Assembly: GCA_015487255.1 (NCBI GenBank)
Contig: WFQA01000257.1
Location: 1 to 8,813 of the forward strand
From: Paracoccaceae bacterium
GTDB taxonomy: Bacteria > Pseudomonadota > Alphaproteobacteria > Rhodobacterales > Rhodobacteraceae
DNA length: 8,813 bases
Reading direction: 5' to 3'
Shown: positions 1-7,455 of the stretch, piece by piece
Position numbering within the stretch: the first letter of the stretch is position 1
Layout: every line of letters starts with the position of its first letter
The notes under the pieces: model-generated
Database searches by the model: none
Told to the model about the DNA's origin: nothing
The model's input: only the letters and a program-made list of their open reading frames with translations
Position numbers and translations under genes: made by a program

Positions 1-1
1 A

Positions 2-148
2 TCCACCAGCAACACCCGAAAGTCATACCTCTTAGCAGATTATTATGACCAAACCTGTATTGACATCGTGCGCGAGCGGCTGGCTTGGGTTTTTGAACAT
101 TTCGATTATCCGGATCATCCGCAATTTATAGAGCAAGGCCAGTCTTGA
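2..148 (+). CDS. C-terminal fragment of a probable sulfotransferase-family protein (5' end outside window)
   Basis: An open frame enters from the left edge and ends at TGA 146-148, giving 48 residues. The tail contains a YYDQTCIDIVRERLAWVFEHF stretch (from about residue 15) followed by FDYPDHP. A pair of tyrosines, an acidic residue, then a helix ending in a W/F-x-x-x-x-FxY pattern is how many proteobacterial sulfotransferase-family proteins end: this C-terminal helix follows the PAPS-binding core. The N-terminal P-loop-like PAPS site that would prove the assignment lies outside the window, so the family call comes from tail resemblance alone. Only 23 bases separate it from the next gene and no terminator is visible between them, so the two may be co-transcribed. 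A glycosyltransferase or another modifying enzyme is possible. Confidence 0.45.
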   Translation, partial: STSNTRKSYLLADYYDQTCIDIVRERLAWVFEHFDYPDHPQFIEQGQS

Positions 149-171
149 CCAAAACCTATTAAGGAAATCTC

Positions 172-561
172 ATGAATATACCATTTATCAAGATACATCC
201 GGGCATGGGAAAACTATTGTTGGCCGGTTTCGCCACAGCCACGCTTACGGGCTGTGAGGCCGTGAGCAGCCCCGAAGCCGCCACGCCACAAGCCGCGCCA
301 CAGGCCGCAGCAATGGCGCCTGCGAAAAATATTGATGCCGCCTCGGGCATTTCGCGGGATGCACTGGTCTCCATCATGGGGATCGAAAACAAGGTTGTGG
401 TTTTCTTCATTGCCGCCCGGGCCAGTCAGGCCCAGCTCGCGGCCGCCCCGGCCAAGCTTTGTGCCGCGCGCGGCCTGCGCCTTGCCAGTTCTGAGATCAA
501 AGACCTCGACCACCCCGCATCCATGCCCGGTGTCCGCAAACTTGTAGCAACCTGCCGTTAA
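172..561 (+). CDS. small predicted lipoprotein of unknown function
   Basis: 129 codons. I do not recognise the family. The N-terminus reads as a lipoprotein signal: Lys7/Lys14, a hydrophobic stretch LLLAGFATAT and a lipobox L-T-G-C with Cys28 as the predicted lipidated residue. After it comes an Ala/Pro-rich tether (about residues 29-52), then a compact domain of about 75 residues with a hydrophobic strand NKVVVFFIAA (73-82) and two cysteines, Cys97 and Cys128. These could form a disulfide in the periplasm. ATG 172 is chosen because AAGGA lies at 161-165 with 6-base spacing; Met12 (205) would still leave a usable signal but has no comparable ribosome site. The stop codon is 19 bases before sucA, and no promoter or terminator is obvious, so it probably shares a transcript with the genes around it. 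The codon pattern resembles that of the neighbours. Confidence 0.8.
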   Translation: MNIPFIKIHPGMGKLLLAGFATATLTGCEAVSSPEAATPQAAPQAAAMAPAKNIDAASGISRDALVSIMGIENKVVVFFIAARASQAQLAAAPAKLCAARGLRLASSEIKDLDHPASMPGVRKLVATCR

Positions 562-580
562 CCCCTCGGAGGCCCACCCG

Positions 581-3541
581 ATGAACGATCAACCCAATAA
601 CGCACAATTCCATGCCGAGTCCTTTTTACAGGGGCATAACCTCGAATATGTCGAGGCGCTTCAGGCCCGCTATGCGGAAAACCCGAACGCGGTGGATGAA
701 AGCTGGCGCAATTATTTTGCCGCGCTAGGCGTGGCCGCTGCCGAGGCCCGGGCCGAAGCCGATGGCCCAAGCTGGAGCCGCCCCGACTGGCCGCCGGTGC
801 CACAAGATGACCTGACCGCCGCGCTTGATGGCCAATGGCCGGAAGAGCCTGCAAAAGCGGCGGATAAACTGCGCGCCAAGGCGGCGGAAAAAGGTGCCGC
901 CATTACCGAGGCCGAGGTGCAGCAGGCGGTGCTTGACAGTATGCGCGCCCTGATGCTGATCCGCGCTTATCGTATTCGCGGCCATCTTTCGGCTGATCTT
1001 GACCCGCTGCGCCTTGAGCCGCCCAAGCCCCACCCGGAGTTGGACCCGGCGATGTATGGCTTTACCGAGGCCGATATGGACCGGCCAATTTTTCTTGATA
1101 ACGTGCTGGGGCTGGAACATGCCTCGATGCGCCAGATTGTCGAGATCGTGAAACGCACCTATTGCGGCACCTTCGCGCTGCAATACATGCATATTTCCAA
1201 CGCCGCGCAAGCCGGCTGGCTGAAAGAGCGGATCGAGGGCTATGGCAAGGAGATCGGCTTTACCAAAGAAGGGCGCAAGGCGATCCTGAATAAGCTGGTC
1301 GAGGCCGAGGGTTTCGAGAAATACCTGCATGTGAAATACATGGGCACCAAGCGGTTTGGCCTTGATGGCGGCGAGAGCCTGATCCCGGCGATGGAGCAGA
1401 TCATCAAGCGCGGCGGGGCGCTCGGGGTGAAGGAGATCGTGATCGGCATGCCGCACCGTGGGCGGCTTTCGGTGCTGGCCAATGTGATGGGCAAGCCTTA
1501 CCGCGCCATTTTCAACGAGTTTCAGGGCGGCTCCAGCAAGCCGGATTCGGTCGAAGGCTCGGGGGATGTGAAATACCATCTCGGCGCCAGTTCGGACCGT
1601 GAGTTTGACGGCAATTCGGTACATTTGAGCCTGACCGCCAACCCCAGCCACCTTGAGGCGGTTAACCCTGTGGTGCTGGGCAAGGTGCGCGCCAAGCAAG
1701 AGCAGATGGGGGATTTGGAGCGCAGCGCCGTTTTGCCGGTGCTGTTGCACGGGGATGCGGCTTTTGCCGGGCAGGGTGTGGTTGCCGAGTGTTTTGGCCT
1801 GTCGGGCCTGCGCGGGCATCGCACTGGCGGCACCATTCATATTGTGGTTAACAACCAGATCGGTTTTACCACTTCGCCGCATAATTCGCGCTCCTCCCCT
1901 TACCCGACCGATATTGCCCTGATGGTGGAAGCGCCGATTTTCCATGTGAACGGGGACGACCCGGAGGCGGTGGTGCATGCCGCCAAGGTGGCCACCGAGT
2001 TCAGGCAGAAATTTGGCAAGGATGTGGTGCTGGATATCTTTTGTTATCGCCGCTTTGGCCATAACGAGGGTGACGAGCCGATGTTCACCCAGCCGCAGAT
2101 GTATACCGAGATCAAAAAGCACAAAACCACGCTGCAGCTTTACACCGAGCGGTTGATCAAGGACGGGCTGATCCCCGAAGGCGAGATCGAGGAGATGAAA
2201 ACCAAATTCCAGGCCTTTCTGGCGGACGAATTTGAGATCGGCACCGAATATAAGCCCAACCGGGCAGACTGGCTGGATGGCCGCTGGTCCAAAATGCGGC
2301 GCAATACCGAGGAATACCAGCGCGGCGAAACTGCGGTGAACCTTGCGCGGGTCAAGGAAGTGGGCGAAGCGCTGACCAAACTGCCTGAAGGCTATAACGC
2401 CCATAAAACCGTGCTGCGCCTGCTGAAGGCCAAGCAAAAGATGTTTGAAACCGGCAAGGGTATCGACTGGGCCACCGGCGAGGCGCTGGCCTTTGGCACG
2501 CTATTGCTGGATGGTTTCCCGGTGCGGCTATCGGGGCAGGATTGCACGCGGGGCACGTTTTCCCAGCGCCATTCCGGCATTATCGACCAGAAAACCGAAG
2601 CGCGCTATTTGCCGCTCAACCATATCAAGCCCGGGCAAGCGCAATACGAGGTTATCGATTCGATGCTCTCGGAATATGCGGTGCTGGGTTTTGAATACGG
2701 TTACTCATTGGCCGAGCCGGATACGCTGACGCTCTGGGAAGCGCAATTTGGTGATTTTGTGAATGGTGCACAGATCATGATCGACCAGTTCATCAGCTCG
2801 GGCGAGGCCAAGTGGCTGCGCATGTCGGGCCTGGTGATGCTGCTGCCGCATGGCTATGAGGGGCAGGGACCTGAGCACTCTTCGGCCCGCCCGGAGCGGT
2901 TTTTGCAGATGTGTGGCGAAGATAACTGGACGGTGGCAAATTGCACGACCCCGGCCAATTATTACCATATTCTGCGCCGGCAGATGCACCGTTCTTTCCG
3001 GCGGCCTTTGGTGTTGTTCACCCCCAAATCACTGTTGCGGCACAAGCTGGCCACTTCGGCTTTGAGCGAGTTTGGCGAGGGCTCGAGCTTTCACCGCCTG
3101 TTATGGGATGACGCGCAACTGGGCAATTCCGGGACCAAGCTGGTGGCTGACAACAAGATCAGGCGCGTGGTGATGTGCTCGGGCAAGGTTTATTATGACC
3201 TGCTGGCCGAGCGCGATGCGCGCGGGATTGATGATATCTACCTGCTGCGGGTCGAGCAGCTATACCCCTTCCCCGGGCGCTCGATGCGCGAAGAGCTGGT
3301 GCGCTTTTCAGGTGCGGAAATTGTTTGGTGTCAGGAGGAGCCTAAAAATCAGGGCTATTGGTCTTTTATCGACCCGCATATCGAGGATGTATTGGCCGGG
3401 GTGAAAACCGGCTCCAGCCGGGCGCGTTATGTGGGGCGCAAAGCGGCGGCCTCACCGGCGACCGGGCTGGCCAAATCACACAAATTACAGCAAGCGGCAT
3501 TGATAGATGATGCGCTGACCATTGAAGGAAAAACCAAATGA
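581..3541 (+). CDS. sucA: 2-oxoglutarate dehydrogenase E1 component
   Basis: Thiamine-diphosphate-dependent E1 of the 2-oxoglutarate dehydrogenase complex. It decarboxylates 2-oxoglutarate and succinylates the lipoyl arm of E2, in the cytoplasmic TCA cycle. 986 residues, somewhat longer than the E. coli enzyme (about 933). An N-terminal E1 helix segment is at about 9-50 (FHAESFLQGHNLEYVEAL). The dehydrogenase domain has GMPHRGRLSVLANV with His292, and the ThDP/Mg motif starts at GDA 391-393 and closes at NNQ 424-426. The pyrimidine-binding transketolase-like domain begins near 628 (WATGEALAFG; LSGQDCTRGTFSQRH at 650-664) and contains HGYEGQGPEHSSARPERF with His757 and His766. The C-terminal domain has RVEQLYPFPG and WCQEEPKNQGYW. 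GGAGG at 568-572 supports ATG 581. Its TGA overlaps the sucB ATG in an ATGA, implying translational coupling. No key residue appears to be missing. Confidence 0.98.
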   Translation: MNDQPNNAQFHAESFLQGHNLEYVEALQARYAENPNAVDESWRNYFAALGVAAAEARAEADGPSWSRPDWPPVPQDDLTAALDGQWPEEPAKAADKLRAKAAEKGAAITEAEVQQAVLDSMRALMLIRAYRIRGHLSADLDPLRLEPPKPHPELDPAMYGFTEADMDRPIFLDNVLGLEHASMRQIVEIVKRTYCGTFALQYMHISNAAQAGWLKERIEGYGKEIGFTKEGRKAILNKLVEAEGFEKYLHVKYMGTKRFGLDGGESLIPAMEQIIKRGGALGVKEIVIGMPHRGRLSVLANVMGKPYRAIFNEFQGGSSKPDSVEGSGDVKYHLGASSDREFDGNSVHLSLTANPSHLEAVNPVVLGKVRAKQEQMGDLERSAVLPVLLHGDAAFAGQGVVAECFGLSGLRGHRTGGTIHIVVNNQIGFTTSPHNSRSSPYPTDIALMVEAPIFHVNGDDPEAVVHAAKVATEFRQKFGKDVVLDIFCYRRFGHNEGDEPMFTQPQMYTEIKKHKTTLQLYTERLIKDGLIPEGEIEEMKTKFQAFLADEFEIGTEYKPNRADWLDGRWSKMRRNTEEYQRGETAVNLARVKEVGEALTKLPEGYNAHKTVLRLLKAKQKMFETGKGIDWATGEALAFGTLLLDGFPVRLSGQDCTRGTFSQRHSGIIDQKTEARYLPLNHIKPGQAQYEVIDSMLSEYAVLGFEYGYSLAEPDTLTLWEAQFGDFVNGAQIMIDQFISSGEAKWLRMSGLVMLLPHGYEGQGPEHSSARPERFLQMCGEDNWTVANCTTPANYYHILRRQMHRSFRRPLVLFTPKSLLRHKLATSALSEFGEGSSFHRLLWDDAQLGNSGTKLVADNKIRRVVMCSGKVYYDLLAERDARGIDDIYLLRVEQLYPFPGRSMREELVRFSGAEIVWCQEEPKNQGYWSFIDPHIEDVLAGVKTGSSRARYVGRKAAASPATGLAKSHKLQQAALIDDALTIEGKTK

Positions 3542-4713
3542 CCGAAATTCGCGTGCCAACCCTTGGTGAATCCGTGACCGAAGCAACCGTGGCGACCTGG
3601 TTCAAGAAACCCGGTGATGCGGTGGCGGTGGATGAAATGCTCTGCGAACTGGAAACCGACAAGGTGACGGTTGAAGTGCCCTCGCCTGCCGCCGGTGTGC
3701 TGGGTGAAATAGTGGCCGGTGAGGGCGAGACCGTAGGCGTGGATGCCCTGCTCGCCACACTGGTTGAAGGGACCGGCGCAGTGGCAGCGGCCCCAACCGC
3801 TGCGCCTGCCAAAGCCGAGGCTCCGGCCGCTGCGGCACCGGCATCGAAAGACGTGGAAGACGCGCCGTCAGCCAAAAAGATCATGGCCGAAAAGGGGATA
3901 GACCCGGCATCGGTCAAGGGCAGTGGCCGCGATGGGCGAATCATGAAGGAAGATGTGGTGAAAGTGGCGGCAGCCCCGGCAGCCGCCCCCGCGCCGCGCC
4001 CGGTTGACACTGCCGCGCGCGAGGAGCGGGTGAAGATGACCCGCTTGCGCCAGACCATCGCCCGGCGCCTGAAAGAGGCGCAGAATACCGCCGCGATGCT
4101 GACCACCTATAACGAGGTGGATATGAGCGCGATCATGGACCTGCGCCGTGAATACAAGGACCTGTTTTTGAAAAAACACGGGGTGAAGCTGGGCTTCATG
4201 AGCTTTTTCACCAAGGCTTGTGTGCATGCGCTCTTTGAGGTGCCCGAGGTGAATGCCGAGATTGACGGCACCGAGATTGTTTATAAAAACTACGTCAATA
4301 TGGGGGTGGCGGCAGGCACGCCGACCGGGCTTGTGGTGCCGGTGATCCGTGATGCGGATGCGATGTCTTTTGCCGATATCGAGAAGAAAATCGGTGAGCT
4401 GGGCGGCAAGGCGCGGGATGGTAAGCTGAGCATGGCAGAAATGCAGGGCGGCAGTTTTACCATTTCCAATGGCGGGGTTTATGGCTCGCTGATGAGCTCA
4501 CCCATTTTGAACCCGCCGCAATCGGGGATTTTGGGCATGCATAAAATTCAGGAGCGGCCGGTGGCGATCAATGGCGAAGTGGTTATTCGCCCGATGATGT
4601 ATCTGGCCCTGAGCTACGACCACCGCGTGGTGGACGGCAAAGGCGCGGTGACCTTCCTTGTGCGCGTGAAAGAAGCGCTGGAAGACCCGCGGCGGTTGTT
4701 GATGGACCTTTAG
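3538..4713 (+). CDS. sucB: dihydrolipoyllysine-residue succinyltransferase (2-oxoglutarate dehydrogenase E2)
   Basis: E2 core of the 2-oxoglutarate dehydrogenase complex; transfers succinyl from lipoyl-lysine to CoA. 391 residues with a standard domain order. One lipoyl domain (about 2-76) has the ETDKVTVEVPSP motif, with Lys42 as the lipoylated residue. An Ala/Pro linker (80-105) follows, then the peripheral subunit-binding domain (about 107-143; APSAKKIMAEKGIDPASVKG), a second Ala/Pro linker (144-160) and the catalytic domain (about 163-391). The acyltransferase signature SYDHRVVDG supplies His362 and Asp366. FTISNGGVYGSLMSSPILNPPQSGILGMH is typical of succinyl-type E2s. AAGGA at 3525-3529 with 8-base spacing supports the start inside the sucA stop. 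Pyruvate dehydrogenase E2 is the alternative, but adjacency to sucA and the SucB-like motifs make this call firm. Confidence 0.98.
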   Translation: MTEIRVPTLGESVTEATVATWFKKPGDAVAVDEMLCELETDKVTVEVPSPAAGVLGEIVAGEGETVGVDALLATLVEGTGAVAAAPTAAPAKAEAPAAAAPASKDVEDAPSAKKIMAEKGIDPASVKGSGRDGRIMKEDVVKVAAAPAAAPAPRPVDTAAREERVKMTRLRQTIARRLKEAQNTAAMLTTYNEVDMSAIMDLRREYKDLFLKKHGVKLGFMSFFTKACVHALFEVPEVNAEIDGTEIVYKNYVNMGVAAGTPTGLVVPVIRDADAMSFADIEKKIGELGGKARDGKLSMAEMQGGSFTISNGGVYGSLMSSPILNPPQSGILGMHKIQERPVAINGEVVIRPMMYLALSYDHRVVDGKGAVTFLVRVKEALEDPRRLLMDL

Positions 4714-4736
4714 ATCTACGGCGAAACGAAATGTAG

Positions 4737-4755
4737 GGTGGGGTTTTCCCCCACC
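4737..4755. repeat. GC-rich hairpin in the sucB-lpd spacer
   Basis: In the 62-base gap between sucB and lpd, GGTGGGG (4737-4743) and CCCCACC (4749-4755) form a perfect 7-bp stem with a TTTTC loop. No T-tract follows, so it is not a standard intrinsic terminator. It sits 20 bases before the lpd ATG and just upstream of the lpd ribosome site (AAAGGGA, 4763-4769). Such a hairpin could protect the sucAB message from 3' decay or set the E3 level relative to E1/E2. The TGTAGGGTGGG... outline resembles REP-like intergenic elements common in proteobacteria; a family assignment would need a genome-wide search. Confidence 0.65.
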
Positions 4756-4775
4756 AATAGGGAAAGGGAATCCCA

Positions 4776-6164
4776 ATGGCAGAGTATGACGTAATTATCA
4801 TCGGTGGCGGCCCGGGGGGCTATGTGTGCGCCATCCGCTGTGCGCAACTGGGGTTGAAAACCGCCTGTGTGGAAGGGCGCGGGGCGCTTGGGGGCACCTG
4901 CCTCAATGTCGGGTGCATTCCGTCAAAGGCGTTGCTGCATGCCTCGCACAGCTACCACGAGGCCCATACCAATTTCGAGAAAATGGGGCTGATGGGCGGG
5001 GCGGTGAGCGTCGATATGCCCAAGATGATGGAGTATAAGCAATCCGTGATTGATGCCAATGTCAACGGGATCGAGTTTTTGTTCAAGAAAAACAAGGTTG
5101 ATTACCTGCGCGGCTGGGGGAAGATCACGGCCAAGGGGGAGGTGAGCGTTGACGGCGAGGTGCATAAAGCCAAAAATATCGTGATTGCCACCGGCTCGGA
5201 AGTGGCCCCGCTGAAAGGCGTTGAGGTGGACCAGGAAACGGTGATTGATTCCACGGGCGCGCTGGCGTTGAGTGAGGTGCCAAAGCGCATGGTGGTGATT
5301 GGCGCGGGGGTTATCGGGCTTGAAATGGGCTCGGTTTATGCCCGGCTCGGAGCGGAAGTGACGGTGGTGGAGTATCTCGACCACATCACCCCCGGCATGG
5401 ACGGCGAGCTGCAAAAAACCCTGCTGCGCAGCTTGAAAAAGCAGGGCATAAAATTTGTGCTTGGGGCGGCGGTTTCGGGTGTGGAGGTCAAAAAAGGCGT
5501 GGCCAAGGTCAATTACACCCTGCGCAAGAATGGCAGCGAAGCCAGCTTAGAGGCCGAAAAAGTGCTGCTGGCCACCGGGCGCAAGCCGTTTACCGACGGG
5601 CTGGGGCTGGAGGAAATGGGCATTGCCACCACCAAGCGCGGGCAGGTTGAGACCGATGGCGTTTGGCGCACCAATGTCGAGGGTATCTATGCGATTGGTG
5701 ACGTGATTGAAGGCCCGATGCTGGCCCACAAGGCCGAGGAAGAGGGTATCGCCGTGGCCGAAAGCATTGCCGGGCAGGCGGGCCATGTGAATTACGAGGT
5801 GATTCCGGGGGTGATCTACACCACGCCCGAGGTGGCAAGCGTGGGCAAGACCGAAGCCGATCTTAAGGACGAGGGCCGCGCCTACAAGGTTGGCAAATTC
5901 AGCTTTATGGGCAATGGCCGCGCCAAGGCGGTGTTTGGCTCCGAGGGGTTTGTGAAGATTCTGGCCGATAAGGAAACGGACCGGATTCTGGGCTGCCACC
6001 TGATGGGACCAATGGCCGGAGAGTTGATCCACGAGATTTGCGTGGCGATGGAATTTGGCGCTTCTGCAGAGGATATCGCCCGCACCTGCCATGCCCATCC
6101 GACATTCTCCGAAGCGGTGCGCGAGGCGGCTTTGGCTTGCGGGGATGGTGCCATTCATGCCTGA
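4776..6164 (+). CDS. lpd: dihydrolipoamide dehydrogenase (E3)
   Basis: FAD enzyme that re-oxidises dihydrolipoyl groups on E2 and reduces NAD+. 462 residues, normal for the family. The FAD Rossmann motif is GGGPGG at 10-15. The redox-active disulfide is Cys42/Cys47 in GGTCLNVGCIPSK. The NAD-binding fold has GAGVIG at 176-181 with an acidic residue after the second strand (VVE, Glu199). The second FAD contact is GIYAIGD ending at Asp309. The C-terminal interface motif HAHPTFSE gives the catalytic His441/Glu446 pair. All active-site elements are present. The start is supported by AAAGGGA at 4763-4769. It is the third gene of the operon and most likely serves the 2-oxoglutarate complex; whether pyruvate dehydrogenase also uses it cannot be told from here. 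Its 3' end overlaps the start of the following permease gene by 8 bases. Confidence 0.97.
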   Translation: MAEYDVIIIGGGPGGYVCAIRCAQLGLKTACVEGRGALGGTCLNVGCIPSKALLHASHSYHEAHTNFEKMGLMGGAVSVDMPKMMEYKQSVIDANVNGIEFLFKKNKVDYLRGWGKITAKGEVSVDGEVHKAKNIVIATGSEVAPLKGVEVDQETVIDSTGALALSEVPKRMVVIGAGVIGLEMGSVYARLGAEVTVVEYLDHITPGMDGELQKTLLRSLKKQGIKFVLGAAVSGVEVKKGVAKVNYTLRKNGSEASLEAEKVLLATGRKPFTDGLGLEEMGIATTKRGQVETDGVWRTNVEGIYAIGDVIEGPMLAHKAEEEGIAVAESIAGQAGHVNYEVIPGVIYTTPEVASVGKTEADLKDEGRAYKVGKFSFMGNGRAKAVFGSEGFVKILADKETDRILGCHLMGPMAGELIHEICVAMEFGASAEDIARTCHAHPTFSEAVREAALACGDGAIHA

Positions 6165-6888
6165 CATCGCGCTCCTGATACTGGGTGCGGTATTGGGGGG
6201 GCTGGTGAACGGGTTGAGCGGCTTTGGCTATGCGATCATGGCGCTGGGAGTGTGGCTGTTTTTTTTGCCCCCGGCACTGGCCGGGCCGCTGGTGGTGATG
6301 TCGATCATTGCTTCCAATTTGCAGGCGATGCCACGGGTCTGGCGGCATATCAACCTGCGCCATACCGCGCCTTTTGTGCTTGGCGGGGTGCTGGGGGTGC
6401 CGATAGGGGTGGCCCTGCTCGGGGTGGTTTCGGTGCTGGCGTTCAAGGTTTTTGTCGCGGTGGCCATTCTGGTTTTTTTGGCCACCATGCTGATATCTGG
6501 CAAGCATATCGCCCTGCCCGCCGCGGCCGCGCGCTTCAACCCGGCCATTGGCCTGATCGGTGGGGTGATGGGCGGGCTGGCCGGGCTGGTCGGGGTGGCA
6601 CCGATCATCTGGGCCACCTTGCTGCGCTGGGATAAAGCAACCAAGCGCGGGTTGTTTCAAAGCTATAATCTCAGCATGTCGGTGCTGACATTTTTCATTC
6701 TGCTCTGGAGCGGGTTCATCACTGTTGAGCTATTGAGGCTGGCCGCAATTTCGCTGCCGGTCTCGGTGCTGGCGGGCTGGGTCGGGGTGCGGATTTTCGA
6801 GCGGCTGGGCGAGGCGCAGTTTCAGGGGGTGATCATGGCCATTCTCGGGGCGTCAGGCCTTTCGATCCTGCTCAGCCTGTTTATTTAG
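6157..6888 (+). CDS. TauE/SafE (TSUP) family membrane permease, putative sulfite/organic anion exporter
   Basis: 243 residues, very hydrophobic, with around seven to eight predicted membrane segments (for example about 4-20, 25-40, 43-56, 72-90, 93-113, 131-154, 173-191, 195-212 and 223-242). The two-fold pseudo-repeat typical of the TSUP family is visible: GAVLGGLVNGLSGFG (10-24) and GLIGGVMGGLAGLVG (132-146) are matching Gly-rich motifs opening each half. Family members export sulfite, sulfoacetate or related small anions, but the substrate cannot be read from sequence. The frame is open back to 6055, but that region is lpd in another frame. ATG 6157 puts the first membrane helix at the N-terminus; ATG 6145 is an alternative adding four residues. 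The start lies 8 bases inside lpd, so translation is probably coupled. Its 3' end runs antisense to the next gene for 36 bases. Confidence 0.88.
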   Translation: MPDIALLILGAVLGGLVNGLSGFGYAIMALGVWLFFLPPALAGPLVVMSIIASNLQAMPRVWRHINLRHTAPFVLGGVLGVPIGVALLGVVSVLAFKVFVAVAILVFLATMLISGKHIALPAAAARFNPAIGLIGGVMGGLAGLVGVAPIIWATLLRWDKATKRGLFQSYNLSMSVLTFFILLWSGFITVELLRLAAISLPVSVLAGWVGVRIFERLGEAQFQGVIMAILGASGLSILLSLFI

Positions 6889-7455
6889 CCCGCTCCACCA
6901 CGGGTCATCCCGCAGGGCTGAGCGCAGTGGCGTATGGGTTTGCGCCGGGGCGTTTTCGATATAGGCATGGGCCTCGGCAAGGTTTTCACCGCGCAAGGTT
7001 TTGAGATAGGCCATGCCGCGCGCCACGCTGAAACCCTGCCCGGTATGGGCTTTGAAATTGGGTTCAAGGTCGGTCCAGACCGCGCCATCCCAGCCGTTGG
7101 CGGCGCACCATTCGCGCACGATCTCAACCACCTCCGGCATCCGCCCGTGCTGCAAATCCGGGTGACAGGCCCCGATACGCTTGGCAGGTGCCCGCTCCCG
7201 GGCGCGCAAATCCTCTATCGCTGCATGAATATCACGCCGCTTTGAGGTGATCACATGGGTTTGGCACGCCACCCCCGCCACCGGGTCAAGGCATACGGCC
7301 AGCCCCATTTTGCGCTTGGGGGAGATGCGGGAAAACTCCATTGGCAATTGCGGCCCCGCCGCCATCAGCCAGCCCCCCGCCACATGGGGCGACAGGATTT
7401 CGAGATCCCAGATCAGCGAACCCCAGCCAATGATGGCAATTCGGCTCACGGCCAT
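6853..7455 (-). CDS. gamma-glutamylcyclotransferase-like protein (putative)
   Basis: 200 residues, soluble, no signal peptide. The N-terminus IAIIGWGSLIWDLEIL (6-21) has the GxGSL-(I/L)-W pattern that opens proteins of the gamma-glutamylcyclotransferase (ChaC/GGCT) fold, where the loop binds the gamma-glutamyl group. EDLRARERAP (81-90) places Glu87 where ChaC-type enzymes carry the catalytic Glu of an RE motif. EFSRISPKRKMGLAV (40-54) matches the strand region following the first loop. The central part (105-165) is not obviously ChaC-like, so this is a divergent or separate subfamily and activity on glutathione or gamma-glutamyl peptides is inference. ATG 7455 lies inside hemF (10-base overlap) with no clear Shine-Dalgarno, pointing to re-initiation after hemF. 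The stop overlaps the convergent permease gene. Confidence 0.6.
   Translation of the reverse strand: MAVSRIAIIGWGSLIWDLEILSPHVAGGWLMAAGPQLPMEFSRISPKRKMGLAVCLDPVAGVACQTHVITSKRRDIHAAIEDLRARERAPAKRIGACHPDLQHGRMPEVVEIVREWCAANGWDGAVWTDLEPNFKAHTGQGFSVARGMAYLKTLRGENLAEAHAYIENAPAQTHTPLRSALRDDPWWSGLNKQAEQDRKA

Noticed and set aside
725..2437. 570-codon minus-strand open frame opposite sucA
   Set aside because: It is the complement of a strongly conserved sucA, has no ribosome site or recognisable motif, and long antisense frames are common in GC-rich DNA with biased third positions.
6055..6156. Upstream extension of the permease frame
   Set aside because: It lies within lpd, is basic and non-hydrophobic and has no start signal; the first membrane helix begins right after ATG 6157.
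6901..6912. CGGG-TCAT-CCCG stem as a terminator for the convergent genes
   Set aside because: Only 4 bp, no T-tract, and it lies inside the cyclotransferase-like coding sequence.
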